Assembly (NCBI GenBank): GCA_031267195.1
Contig: JAIRZO010000039.1
Coordinates: 1-8,139 of the forward strand
Direction of reading: 5' to 3'
Length of the DNA stretch: 8,139 nucleotides
Origin: Holosporaceae bacterium
GTDB lineage: Bacteria > Pseudomonadota > Alphaproteobacteria > UBA3830
This document shows, piece after piece, positions 1 to 5,121 of the stretch. The translations under genes and the position numbers were made by a program. The notes beneath the pieces were generated by a model, which was given only the letters and a program-made list of their open reading frames with translations, had not been told where the DNA came from and ran no database searches. Each line of letters starts with the position of its first letter. The first letter of the stretch is position 1.

Positions 1-111
1 GAAAATATCTTGATTTTACAAAGAATTATGCTGATGTCAGTGGCGGCTATCAAAGTTGGCGAGTTTGTTGAAAATTCAAAGATTTTATATAATAGTTTGT
101 ATTTTTGTTAG
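1..111 (+). other. Possible 3' tail of an upstream gene, frame undecided
   Basis: Two + strand frames are open from the left edge. One runs to a TAG at 109-111 (36 codons, ending ...NSLYFC). The other runs to a TGA at 69-71 (22 codons, containing DVSGGYQSWR). The second faintly recalls the C-terminal 'SGGYQSW' stretch of rhodanese-like domains, but the spacing to the preceding hydrophobic residues is shorter than usual, so I do not name it. The shorter frame would leave the TATAAT at 88-93 in intergenic DNA, which slightly favours it. Too little sequence is present to decide, and it may be non-coding. Confidence 0.25.
65..93 (+). promoter_or_regulatory. Sigma-70-like promoter upstream of tRNA-Leu(CAA)
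   Basis: TTGTTG at 65-70 and a perfect TATAAT at 88-93 are separated by 17 bp. Transcription would begin near 100, giving an 80-nt leader before the tRNA at 180. The -10 is ideal but the -35 matches only three of six consensus bases. It could drive the tRNA-Leu / tRNA-Glu / miaA unit. Confidence 0.4.
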
Positions 112-136
112 GCAATCCCCGTTAATATTAATTTAC

Positions 137-165
137 TTGATAACCAATTAAAATTGATGTATTCC
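137..165 (+). promoter_or_regulatory. Second candidate promoter just upstream of tRNA-Leu(CAA)
   Basis: TTGATA at 137-142 and TATTCC at 160-165 are separated by 17 bp. The predicted start near 172 would give a short leader before the tRNA at 180, a usual tRNA promoter geometry. The -35 is good and the -10 poor, so this competes with the site at 65-93. Confidence 0.3.
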
Positions 166-179
166 TTAGAAGGTAGGAG

Positions 180-266
180 GCCCCTGTGGCGGAACTGGTA
201 GACGCGATAGACTCAAAATCTATTGCCCTTGTGGGCGTGCTGGTTCGATTCCGGCTAGGGGCACCA
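180..266 (+). tRNA. tRNA-Leu (anticodon CAA), CCA encoded
   Basis: A class II tRNA. The acceptor stem GCCCCTG (180-186) pairs with TAGGGGC (256-262), with one G-T pair at its inner end. Discriminator A263 and an encoded CCA (264-266) follow. The anticodon arm is ATAGA-CTCAAAA-TCTAT, placing CAA at 34-36, so it reads UUG. The long variable arm (TGCCC/GGGCG around TTGT) is typical of leucine tRNAs, and the T arm reads GGTTCGATTCC. A36-A37-A38 make it an expected substrate of the MiaA encoded just downstream. Confidence 0.97.
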
Positions 267-392
267 TCTTAATAATTCCAGAGACGGAGCTTTTGGAAAA
301 AGTTTCTTGTTTTTGAGATGGAGCTAGTCTATAATAATTGACAATGTAAGTTCTATGGATATCTCACAAATCGTGAAATTTCATTTTTTTCT
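267..392 (+). other. Spacer between tRNA-Leu and tRNA-Glu
   Basis: There is no open reading frame of note and no convincing hairpin-plus-T terminator, so read-through from tRNA-Leu into tRNA-Glu is possible. The spacer holds a near-perfect direct repeat, GAGACGGAGCT at 281-291 and GAGATGGAGCT at 315-325 (10 of 11 identical), of unknown meaning. It also holds the candidate promoter at 338-365. Confidence 0.5.
338..365 (+). promoter_or_regulatory. Candidate promoter for tRNA-Glu and miaA
   Basis: A perfect TTGACA at 338-343 is followed 16 bp later by the weak -10 TATCTC (360-365). A start near 372 would put a leader of about 20 nt before tRNA-Glu. The perfect -35 is suggestive, but the -10 matches only three consensus bases. 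The site may be a secondary promoter or chance. Confidence 0.3.
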
Positions 393-468
393 GTCTCCTT
401 CGTCTAGTGGTCTAGGACGTCGCCCTCTCACGGCGATAACAGGGATTCGAATTCCCTAGGAGACGCCA
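393..468 (+). tRNA. tRNA-Glu (anticodon CTC), CCA encoded
   Basis: The acceptor stem GTCTCCT (393-399) pairs fully with AGGAGAC (458-464). Discriminator G465 and an encoded CCA (466-468) follow. The anticodon arm is TCGCC-CTCTCAC-GGCGA, giving CTC at 34-36, so it reads GAG. The T arm AGGGATTCGAATTCCCT is perfect. The overall sequence closely follows bacterial tRNA-Glu but has C34 rather than the commoner U34, so another tRNA-Glu(TTC) should exist elsewhere. Only six bases separate its CCA end from the miaA start codon. Confidence 0.97.
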
Positions 469-474
469 GCTCAA

Positions 475-1425
475 ATGAACAATGTGATTGATACGATTGT
501 TATCGCCGGACCGACAGCAACCGGCAAAACGCGACTGTCTCTGCATACTGCAGCATTCCTGAAAAAGGAACATGGGTTGGATGCTGAGATTATCAATGCC
601 GACAGTATTCAGCTATACAAGGATCTAAAAATCCTTACAGCGCACCCATCATTTTCCGAAATGGAAGGTATAGTTCATCATCTGTTTGGCATATTGGATC
701 CCAACGATTCTTCCGATGTGGCTTTCTGGGAGCACTCGGCTAAATCCATCATTAAAAATTTGCGAACGCAGCATAAAATCGCCATCATTTGCGGTGGAAC
801 TGGATTTTACATTCGCACCATTACGGATGGCATAGCTCCCATTCCGGAAATTCCACAAAATGTTCGCAGAAAAATTCGCGAAGAGTTTAGTAGGCTGGAC
901 AGGGATAAATTTTTGGAAAAATTGGCGGAATTGGATCCGTATATGGCGCAGCGATTACACAAAAACGATACTCAGCGCATTTTGCGCGCCTACGAGGTAG
1001 TATTCCTTACGGGAAAATCGCTATCAGAATGGTGGCGAATGAAAAGAGAAGAGAGCCAGCATAATATCATGACATTCTTCCTATCTCCTGATCGTGGCCA
1101 GTTGAGAGAATTATGTCATCTGAGAGCACAAAAGATGCTGAACAGCGGAGCTCGAGATGAGCTGATGGATTTCATGGCAAGATATCCAGATTATCGAGGC
1201 CCACTCAGTAAAGCGATTGGCTATACCGAGTTGATACTTTTTATTGCTGGTAAGATAACGGAAACAGAGTGTATCGATGCTATTACCACCAAAACCCGCC
1301 AATATGCCAAGAGGCAATATACATGGTGCCGGCATCAGTTATCTAATGCTCAGGTAATCAAAGGCACCGGGTATGATGAATCGATTACTTACTCGCTTCA
1401 CGAGGCCATATTCCTGTCCGTTTAG
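475..1425 (+). CDS. miaA: tRNA dimethylallyltransferase MiaA
   Basis: MiaA transfers a dimethylallyl group from DMAPP to N6 of A37 in tRNAs that read codons starting with U, in the cytoplasm. The 316-residue product has normal family length. The P-loop-like GPTATGKT is at residues 12-19, and the substrate-binding NADS with its Asp is at 41-44. GGTGFY is at 108-112, APIPEIP at 121-127, QRILRA at 167-172, SPDRGQLR at 204-211, KAIGYTEL at 246-253 and TRQYAKRQYTW at 274-284. The ATG gives the usual short lead before the P-loop. No upstream in-frame start outside the tRNA is possible, and no Shine-Dalgarno precedes it because tRNA-Glu ends six bases earlier. It is likely co-transcribed with the tRNAs. 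Its 3' end overlaps the convergent - strand gene by 41 bp. Confidence 0.97.
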   Translation: MNNVIDTIVIAGPTATGKTRLSLHTAAFLKKEHGLDAEIINADSIQLYKDLKILTAHPSFSEMEGIVHHLFGILDPNDSSDVAFWEHSAKSIIKNLRTQHKIAIICGGTGFYIRTITDGIAPIPEIPQNVRRKIREEFSRLDRDKFLEKLAELDPYMAQRLHKNDTQRILRAYEVVFLTGKSLSEWWRMKREESQHNIMTFFLSPDRGQLRELCHLRAQKMLNSGARDELMDFMARYPDYRGPLSKAIGYTELILFIAGKITETECIDAITTKTRQYAKRQYTWCRHQLSNAQVIKGTGYDESITYSLHEAIFLSV

Positions 1426-2368
1426 TAAGCATAATAGGTCTACCTATAATCTCCAACGAAGATCCAGTAGCACCAGCACGTCGCGCACGCACAGATCCAC
1501 AATTTTTTTTCCGATGCAGCGGTTTCAACCTATTTATTATAGCGAAGCTGCCTTTATATGGCAGCATTCCAGGCAGTTCAAACACCGAAAGGTTTACGTA
1601 GTTTGTACTAACCCGCTTTTTCGCAATAATGTTTGATATACGGTATGGTGTGCAAACAGTTCTGACACACTCCTCACAGTTTCTAATGGGTAGAGAGTCA
1701 CCTGTCCAGCCAGTTTTTTCTTTCGCAACGAGCTCAACATTTGCTATGCCACCAGAGTGTTCCAGCTCACACACAGCAAGCGCTTGTCGGTTTTCCGAAA
1801 ATCCTTGCTTCAGTTCACGAGTCGGTCTACAAGGTGTATTTTCTTCCAGCACCGCAGGTACAGCGCTGCTCCTTTCTACTTTATCTTGGTCAGTTTCAGT
1901 CCCAATCTCAGTATCGTTCTTATCCTCCAAACCTGTCGGCCCCTGTTCCAGACGAGTGGTATCCTCTTCCCGGCATCTCCGAATGGCTTCAGAGACCCTG
2001 TCAGACCCCCAGGTCTCACAGAATCGATCAGAATTAATTTCTGACTGAGAATCTGGACATGGCAAAAAAGCACTAGCATCAAAGTCTGCATACAGGGAAG
2101 GAGTTTGGTTCTGACTGTGCTTATTCCTAATAACCACTGGAGTCGGAAATGGATAATATTTTTTCCATGCGTTATAATTTCTAGCGCGCTCTCCCAGTGT
2201 ATCATAGGTCATAGACTGTACTCCATATACAGGCAAGATTAACGCCAGACAAATCGCCATGATGTCAATCATATTTCTTCTACAGCTACGTACCTTATTA
2301 CACGAACCAGCTTTAAGCATATCAACAACTTGCGGATTAGTGTTATTTTTTATTATTCTGGCATACAT
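1385..2368 (-). CDS. Uncharacterised cysteine-containing protein with signal/anchor segment
   Basis: I do not recognise this 327-residue product. A basic N-terminus (residues 1-32, including SCRRN) leads into a hydrophobic stretch at about 33-50 (MAICLALILPVYG), consistent with a signal peptide or membrane anchor. The remainder would lie outside the cytoplasm. The middle (about 104-176) is polar and acidic with low-complexity character, while the end (about 280-327) is strongly basic. There are twelve cysteines, including C231-x2-C234-x4-C239, which suggests disulfides or metal binding. The ATG has an AAGGA Shine-Dalgarno (2378-2382) nine bases upstream and an excellent promoter further up, so expression is credible. 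The last 14 codons lie antisense to the end of miaA. An A8 run on the coding strand (1503-1510) is a possible frameshift point: with one A fewer the gene would end at 1444, clear of miaA. A later start at Met17 or Met33 is possible. It could be a secreted effector or envelope protein, but nothing proves it. Confidence 0.6.
   Translation of the reverse strand: MYARIIKNNTNPQVVDMLKAGSCNKVRSCRRNMIDIMAICLALILPVYGVQSMTYDTLGERARNYNAWKKYYPFPTPVVIRNKHSQNQTPSLYADFDASAFLPCPDSQSEINSDRFCETWGSDRVSEAIRRCREEDTTRLEQGPTGLEDKNDTEIGTETDQDKVERSSAVPAVLEENTPCRPTRELKQGFSENRQALAVCELEHSGGIANVELVAKEKTGWTGDSLPIRNCEECVRTVCTPYRISNIIAKKRVSTNYVNLSVFELPGMLPYKGSFAIINRLKPLHRKKNCGSVRARRAGATGSSLEIIGRPIMLTKRTGIWPREASK
1434..1447. 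repeat. Short palindrome after miaA
   Basis: ATAGGT-CT-ACCTAT is a perfect 6-bp inverted repeat, nine bases after the miaA stop and within the end of the convergent gene. The loop is too tight and there is no T tract, so it is not a standard intrinsic terminator. It may be a binding site or chance. Confidence 0.3.
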
Positions 2369-2408
2369 TATATATTATCCTTAATGGGTTTCTCTTATCA
2401 TCTCTTTA

Positions 2409-2437
2409 AGTATAGTAACAATACGACTTGTTGTCAA
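2409..2437 (-). promoter_or_regulatory. Strong sigma-70-like promoter of the orphan secreted-protein gene
   Basis: Read on the - strand, a perfect TTGACA (2437-2432) and TATACT (2414-2409) are separated by exactly 17 bp. Transcription would start near 2402, leaving a leader of about 34 nt before the ATG at 2368. This is the best promoter match in the window. A direct repeat GTATTG (2440-2435 and 2424-2419), 16 bp apart, overlaps the edge of the -35 and lies in the spacer. It could be an operator. Confidence 0.75.
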
Positions 2438-2497
2438 TACAATAGTTATCGGATGCCAAAAATAGTAGAAAATGACTTTCGCAGAAATTCTAATTTA

Positions 2498-2506
2498 TGC
2501 TATCTT
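2498..2506 (+). promoter_or_regulatory. Weak extended -10 upstream of hemW
   Basis: TGCTATCTT has the TGnTAT form of an extended -10 element, with no good -35 upstream. A start near 2513 would give hemW a leader of about 240 nt. The promoter at 2661-2689 is the better candidate. Confidence 0.2.
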
Positions 2507-2660
2507 GATAACAAAAAAAGATTTTGACGACCAATGATACTATTGTTTTGAATTGTTCCATCCTGGTTCAGGGCATAATTGCTAGATTCGCTTTTCCAGG
2601 ATTTTATGGACGGCAAAACTTATTCATAACCGATCTTCATCAATCCCTTTTCGTCATGAC

Positions 2661-2689
2661 TTGCGAGCATCGTTTTTTTGGGGTATATT
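2661..2689 (+). promoter_or_regulatory. Probable hemW promoter
   Basis: TTGCGA at 2661-2666 and TATATT at 2684-2689 are separated by 17 bp (four and five consensus matches). The predicted start near 2696 lies about 60 nt before the hemW ATG at 2755. Its position inside the open frame that extends upstream of hemW is an argument that this extension is not translated. Confidence 0.5.
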
Positions 2690-2754
2690 CTCCCTATTCT
2701 TCGGATTTTTCACCTGTTTTTTACTCCAGGGACTTACATGCATCGACGGTATCC

Positions 2755-3987
2755 ATGATAGATGGAAAAGCACATCAACAGTTATCCGTCTACATTCATT
2801 GGCCATTTTGCCTATCCAAATGTCCCTATTGCGGATTCGCCAGCAGGCCAATGGCAGCAGCCATGGAGCACAATCCTTCCATAGTCGATGATGTGGCAGC
2901 GTATTTGCTGCTGGATCTGAAGCGCGAGCTGGAACTATTGGAGCAGCAGAGCCAGAATCAACCTGGCATAATGATTCCGGCTTCCGGCCTGTTGCTGAAA
3001 AGTATTTTCTTCGGAGGTGGCACACCGTCTCTTATGGCAGCTAAATTCGTAGAAAACATCGTGAATTTTTTATGCAAAAAATATTCCGTGGATTCATCCC
3101 TAGAAATCAGCATGGAGGCTAATCCGGCGACGTTTACTCTCCGGAATCTGTGGGATTTTCGCTGTGCCGGAATCAATAGAATGTCGCTGGGAATCCAGAG
3201 TTTTTCCGATATCGGTCTGCAATTTTTAGGACGAATCTACACAGCACAGCAGGCGCTATCAGCAACCGAACTGATAGCAAAAATTTTCACAAATTTTAGC
3301 TGTGACTTTATCTATGGATATGCCCAACAAACCTCCGGTGATCTGGAAAAAGACCTGTCCACCGCCATTAATTTTGGCTGCAAACACATTTCTTGCTATC
3401 AATTGACCTATGAGGATGGAACGGTGTTTTTTGAAAAATTGTTATCGGGAGATTTACGACCGATGGATGAAAAAAACGAAGTGCAACTCTATGATTTTAT
3501 CGGAAATTATCTACAGACCAAAGAAATATTCCGCTATGAAATCTCCAACTATGCGAAACCATCCTGCGAATGCATTCACAACATGAATTACTGGCGCTAC
3601 GGAGATTATCTGGGAATTGGGCCTGGAGCTCATTCGCGACTGACAATCGCGGGTCGCAAAAATGAAATTGTTAAAATAGAGGATCCCCAGGACTGGTGTG
3701 ATTCGCTGCGCCGCGGCAATGATGCCCGCGCACACACCGCGATTCTTTCGGAGCGGGAAGAATTGGAGGAAATGATGCTGATGGGGTTGCGTCTAGAGGA
3801 AGGCATTGGGCTAAAAGCATTTGAGCTGCGTGGGTTGCAGCGGCACATCGATGGTATTTTAAAGTCCGATAGGATGCAATTCCTAATGAGGCGGCGACTT
3901 ATGCAAGAACATCCTCAAAAACTGCAACTAACGGCGAATGGACGAAAAAAACTCGATTCGGTCGTAAAATTTTTGTTGGTGGAGTGA
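2755..3987 (+). CDS. hemW: HemW-type radical SAM heme chaperone
   Basis: HemW is a radical-SAM family protein related to coproporphyrinogen dehydrogenase HemN, which binds heme and delivers it to respiratory enzymes. Residue numbers are from the ATG at 2755. IHWPFCLSKCPYC carries the 4Fe-4S cysteines C19, C23 and C26. SAM-binding GGGTPS is at 87-92, EANP at 121-124, RMSLGIQSF at 142-150, YQLTYEDGT at 215-223 and YEISNYA at 261-267. The HemW hallmark HNMNYW is at 275-280 and GLRLEEGI at 344-351. The 410-residue length fits the family. The frame is open back to a TTG at 2524, but those 77 residues match nothing in HemW and contain the likely promoter. The Shine-Dalgarno at 2755 is weak. Gly follows the third cysteine where Asp is usual (CPYCDF). 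It ends 46 bp from the convergent gene. Confidence 0.95.
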   Translation: MIDGKAHQQLSVYIHWPFCLSKCPYCGFASRPMAAAMEHNPSIVDDVAAYLLLDLKRELELLEQQSQNQPGIMIPASGLLLKSIFFGGGTPSLMAAKFVENIVNFLCKKYSVDSSLEISMEANPATFTLRNLWDFRCAGINRMSLGIQSFSDIGLQFLGRIYTAQQALSATELIAKIFTNFSCDFIYGYAQQTSGDLEKDLSTAINFGCKHISCYQLTYEDGTVFFEKLLSGDLRPMDEKNEVQLYDFIGNYLQTKEIFRYEISNYAKPSCECIHNMNYWRYGDYLGIGPGAHSRLTIAGRKNEIVKIEDPQDWCDSLRRGNDARAHTAILSEREELEEMMLMGLRLEEGIGLKAFELRGLQRHIDGILKSDRMQFLMRRRLMQEHPQKLQLTANGRKKLDSVVKFLLVE

Positions 3988-4033
3988 AATCCTGACCGGT
4001 ATCGTCTTTTGAGAGCATTCAATTGCGGAGGAA

Positions 4034-4831
4034 CTACTTAAATGAATCCGCAGAACAGGTTACTATCAGTCGAACATTGAATCCGGAGAGATCAATTTTA
4101 TGCTGTAGCTCTCCCACAACTTTCTTAAATGTCTTTTGTAGGGGAAAACAAAATTCCAGAGCAGCTCCATACTTCTTACTTATTTTGTATTCAATCCCGG
4201 CACCAATAGCAGGACATAATGCGCTGACGTTAATATCTGCTATTTTTTTATCATCTCCATAATATTCCTGTTTAGCGGTTTTATAAAACATAATTAATTT
4301 TAGAAAGACAACCGAATCAATCTGCGAAATGCGGTAGGCTGCCTTAAGTATTAGGGATGGGGAAAACATTCCTGTTTTTATTACACCGGTGCGACTCTGC
4401 TGATATGTTGATCTAATCGCATTATCATAACCTTTGTTTAATGTTTCGCATCCACCCTCATGTTTTTTACGGGAGAATAAATCTACCATCACACCTATGC
4501 TGCAGAGAAAATCCTCAAGAGCTTTTATCTTTTTAAGAGACTTCGCATATTCTACCCCAAAGTTGAGTCCGACAGATGTAAAACTGTTTTTTGTAGCAGC
4601 AATCTCTGATCCCACAATGGAATTAGACTGCGCACTGGAATCAAGCACAATTCCACCAAACAAACGAACTCCCTCAAAAGAAACGCTATTTTCAACTGCC
4701 TTAGGACTAATATCGACAACCACCTCGGGCTTTGCGTCATCGTCCGTCGAACCATCCTGGGATGTGGCTCGGATGCATGACAGGTGGCCACACATTAATA
4801 AAACTATTAGAAAAACTTTTAGGAATTTCAT
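4034..4831 (-). CDS. Predicted exported beta-barrel-like outer-membrane protein
   Basis: The 265-residue product starts with a good signal peptide: MKFLK, a hydrophobic core FLIVLLMCG, then HLSC (a poor lipobox) or cleavage after CIRA. A polar acidic stretch (about 24-40) precedes several amphipathic segments that alternate polar and nonpolar residues like beta-strands. Examples are VRLFGGIVLD at 55-64, SVGLNFGVEYA at 86-96, SVVFLKLIMFYK at 173-184, IGAGIEYKIS at 209-218 and FNVRLIVTCS at 251-260. This resembles the small outer-membrane barrels of alphaproteobacterial intracellular bacteria, but I cannot name a family, and the usual terminal Phe is absent. The start is uncertain. The ATG at 4831 gives the best signal peptide but has no Shine-Dalgarno. 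A GTG at 4855 lies 10 nt after AGGTGA. The frame also reads back through tRNA-Leu, which is an artefact. It is probably co-transcribed with that tRNA. Confidence 0.7.
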   Translation of the reverse strand: MKFLKVFLIVLLMCGHLSCIRATSQDGSTDDDAKPEVVVDISPKAVENSVSFEGVRLFGGIVLDSSAQSNSIVGSEIAATKNSFTSVGLNFGVEYAKSLKKIKALEDFLCSIGVMVDLFSRKKHEGGCETLNKGYDNAIRSTYQQSRTGVIKTGMFSPSLILKAAYRISQIDSVVFLKLIMFYKTAKQEYYGDDKKIADINVSALCPAIGAGIEYKISKKYGAALEFCFPLQKTFKKVVGELQHKIDLSGFNVRLIVTCSADSFK

Positions 4832-4848
4832 GTCAATTTTTACAAAAA

Positions 4849-4860
4849 CACACACACACA
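4849..4860. repeat. (CA)6 / (TG)6 dinucleotide tract
   Basis: Six CA units lie between the tRNA-Leu 3' end and the ATG of the outer-membrane-type gene, read as TG on its coding strand. The tract sits between the AGGTGA Shine-Dalgarno (4866-4871) and the ATG at 4831, and it contains possible GTG starts. A change of one unit would shift the frame of a TTG-initiated product relative to the body of the protein. Confidence 0.85.
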
Positions 4861-4865
4861 AAAAC

Positions 4866-4871
4866 TCACCT
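4866..4871 (-). promoter_or_regulatory. Shine-Dalgarno AGGTGA abutting the tRNA-Leu CCA end
   Basis: On the - strand AGGTGA matches the anti-Shine-Dalgarno complement, and its first A is the terminal A of the tRNA CCA. It is 4 nt from an in-frame TTG (4861) and 10 nt from an in-frame GTG (4855). The ATG at 4831 is 34 nt away, too far for normal use. It therefore bears on the start choice of the downstream gene. Confidence 0.4.
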
Positions 4872-4957
4872 GGTGCCCGTGGAGGGACTCGAACCCACAC
4901 GTTCAATTTGAACAACAGATTTTAAGTCTGCAGCGTCTACCATTCCGCCACACGGGC
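4871..4957 (-). tRNA. tRNA-Leu (anticodon TAA), CCA encoded
   Basis: On the - strand the acceptor stem GCCCGTG (4957-4951) pairs with CACGGGC (4881-4875), followed by discriminator A and an encoded CCA (4873-4871). The anticodon arm CAGA-CTTAAAA-TCTG gives TAA, so it reads UUA. A long variable arm (GTTCAAATTGAAC) marks it as class II, and the T arm reads GGGTTCGAGTCCC. A36-A37-A38 make it a likely MiaA substrate. A strong promoter lies just upstream and an exported-protein gene begins 39 bp downstream. Confidence 0.97.
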
Positions 4958-4995
4958 TAGCAGCACACAATAATCCTCGCCACCAAACTGCGGCT

Positions 4996-5024
4996 AGTAT
5001 ATCATCAAAAGCCGATCACATCAA
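4996..5024 (-). promoter_or_regulatory. Promoter of tRNA-Leu(TAA) and probably the downstream gene
   Basis: On the - strand TTGATG (5024-5019) and TATACT (5001-4996) are separated by exactly 17 bp. The predicted start near 4989 gives a 5' leader of about 32 nt before the mature tRNA. The -10 hexamer is identical to that of the promoter at 2409-2437. The rest of the fni-to-tRNA gap (4958-5121) contains a repeated AGCCGAT motif and no gene that I can see. Confidence 0.7.
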
Positions 5025-5121
5025 GCCGATAAAACGGCAAAAGCTATCACTTCATGAAAAATATAATACAATTTATAGGCAATTTCCAATGGCCCTAATC
5101 GTCTCTAGACAACATCAAATA

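Noticed and set aside
3..71. Possible rhodanese C-terminus (SGGYQSW)
   Set aside because: Only 22 codons are visible, the motif spacing is off, and a second frame is equally open; not enough to name it.
1629..2048. Serine-rich open frame of 139 codons on the + strand
   Set aside because: It lies wholly antisense to the - strand gene, which has a strong promoter and Shine-Dalgarno. It has neither, and its composition looks like a shadow frame.
2524..2754. 77-residue upstream extension of HemW from a TTG start
   Set aside because: HemW proteins begin a few residues before the IHWPFC motif. The extension has no family similarity that I recognise and contains the best candidate promoter.
4024..4052. 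TGCGGA...TCCGCA as a terminator between hemW and the convergent gene
   Set aside because: A 6-bp stem with a 17-nt loop and no T tract; too weak, and it lies partly inside the coding region.
4832..4915. 28-residue N-terminal extension of the outer-membrane-type gene containing VWVRVPPRAPG
   Set aside because: These residues come from reading tRNA-Leu(TAA) and its flank as protein, a well-known annotation artefact. The signal peptide begins at Met 4831, or just possibly at GTG 4855.
4434..4925. Open frame of 163 codons on the + strand ending in GGTRTHTFNLNNRF
   Set aside because: It is antisense to the exported-protein gene, and its end is the tRNA-Leu complement read as protein.
180..4957. 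tRNA genes as integration sites for a mobile element spanning miaA to hemW
   Set aside because: No duplicated tRNA 3' end, integrase or phage-like gene is present, and the genes between are housekeeping apart from two orphans.
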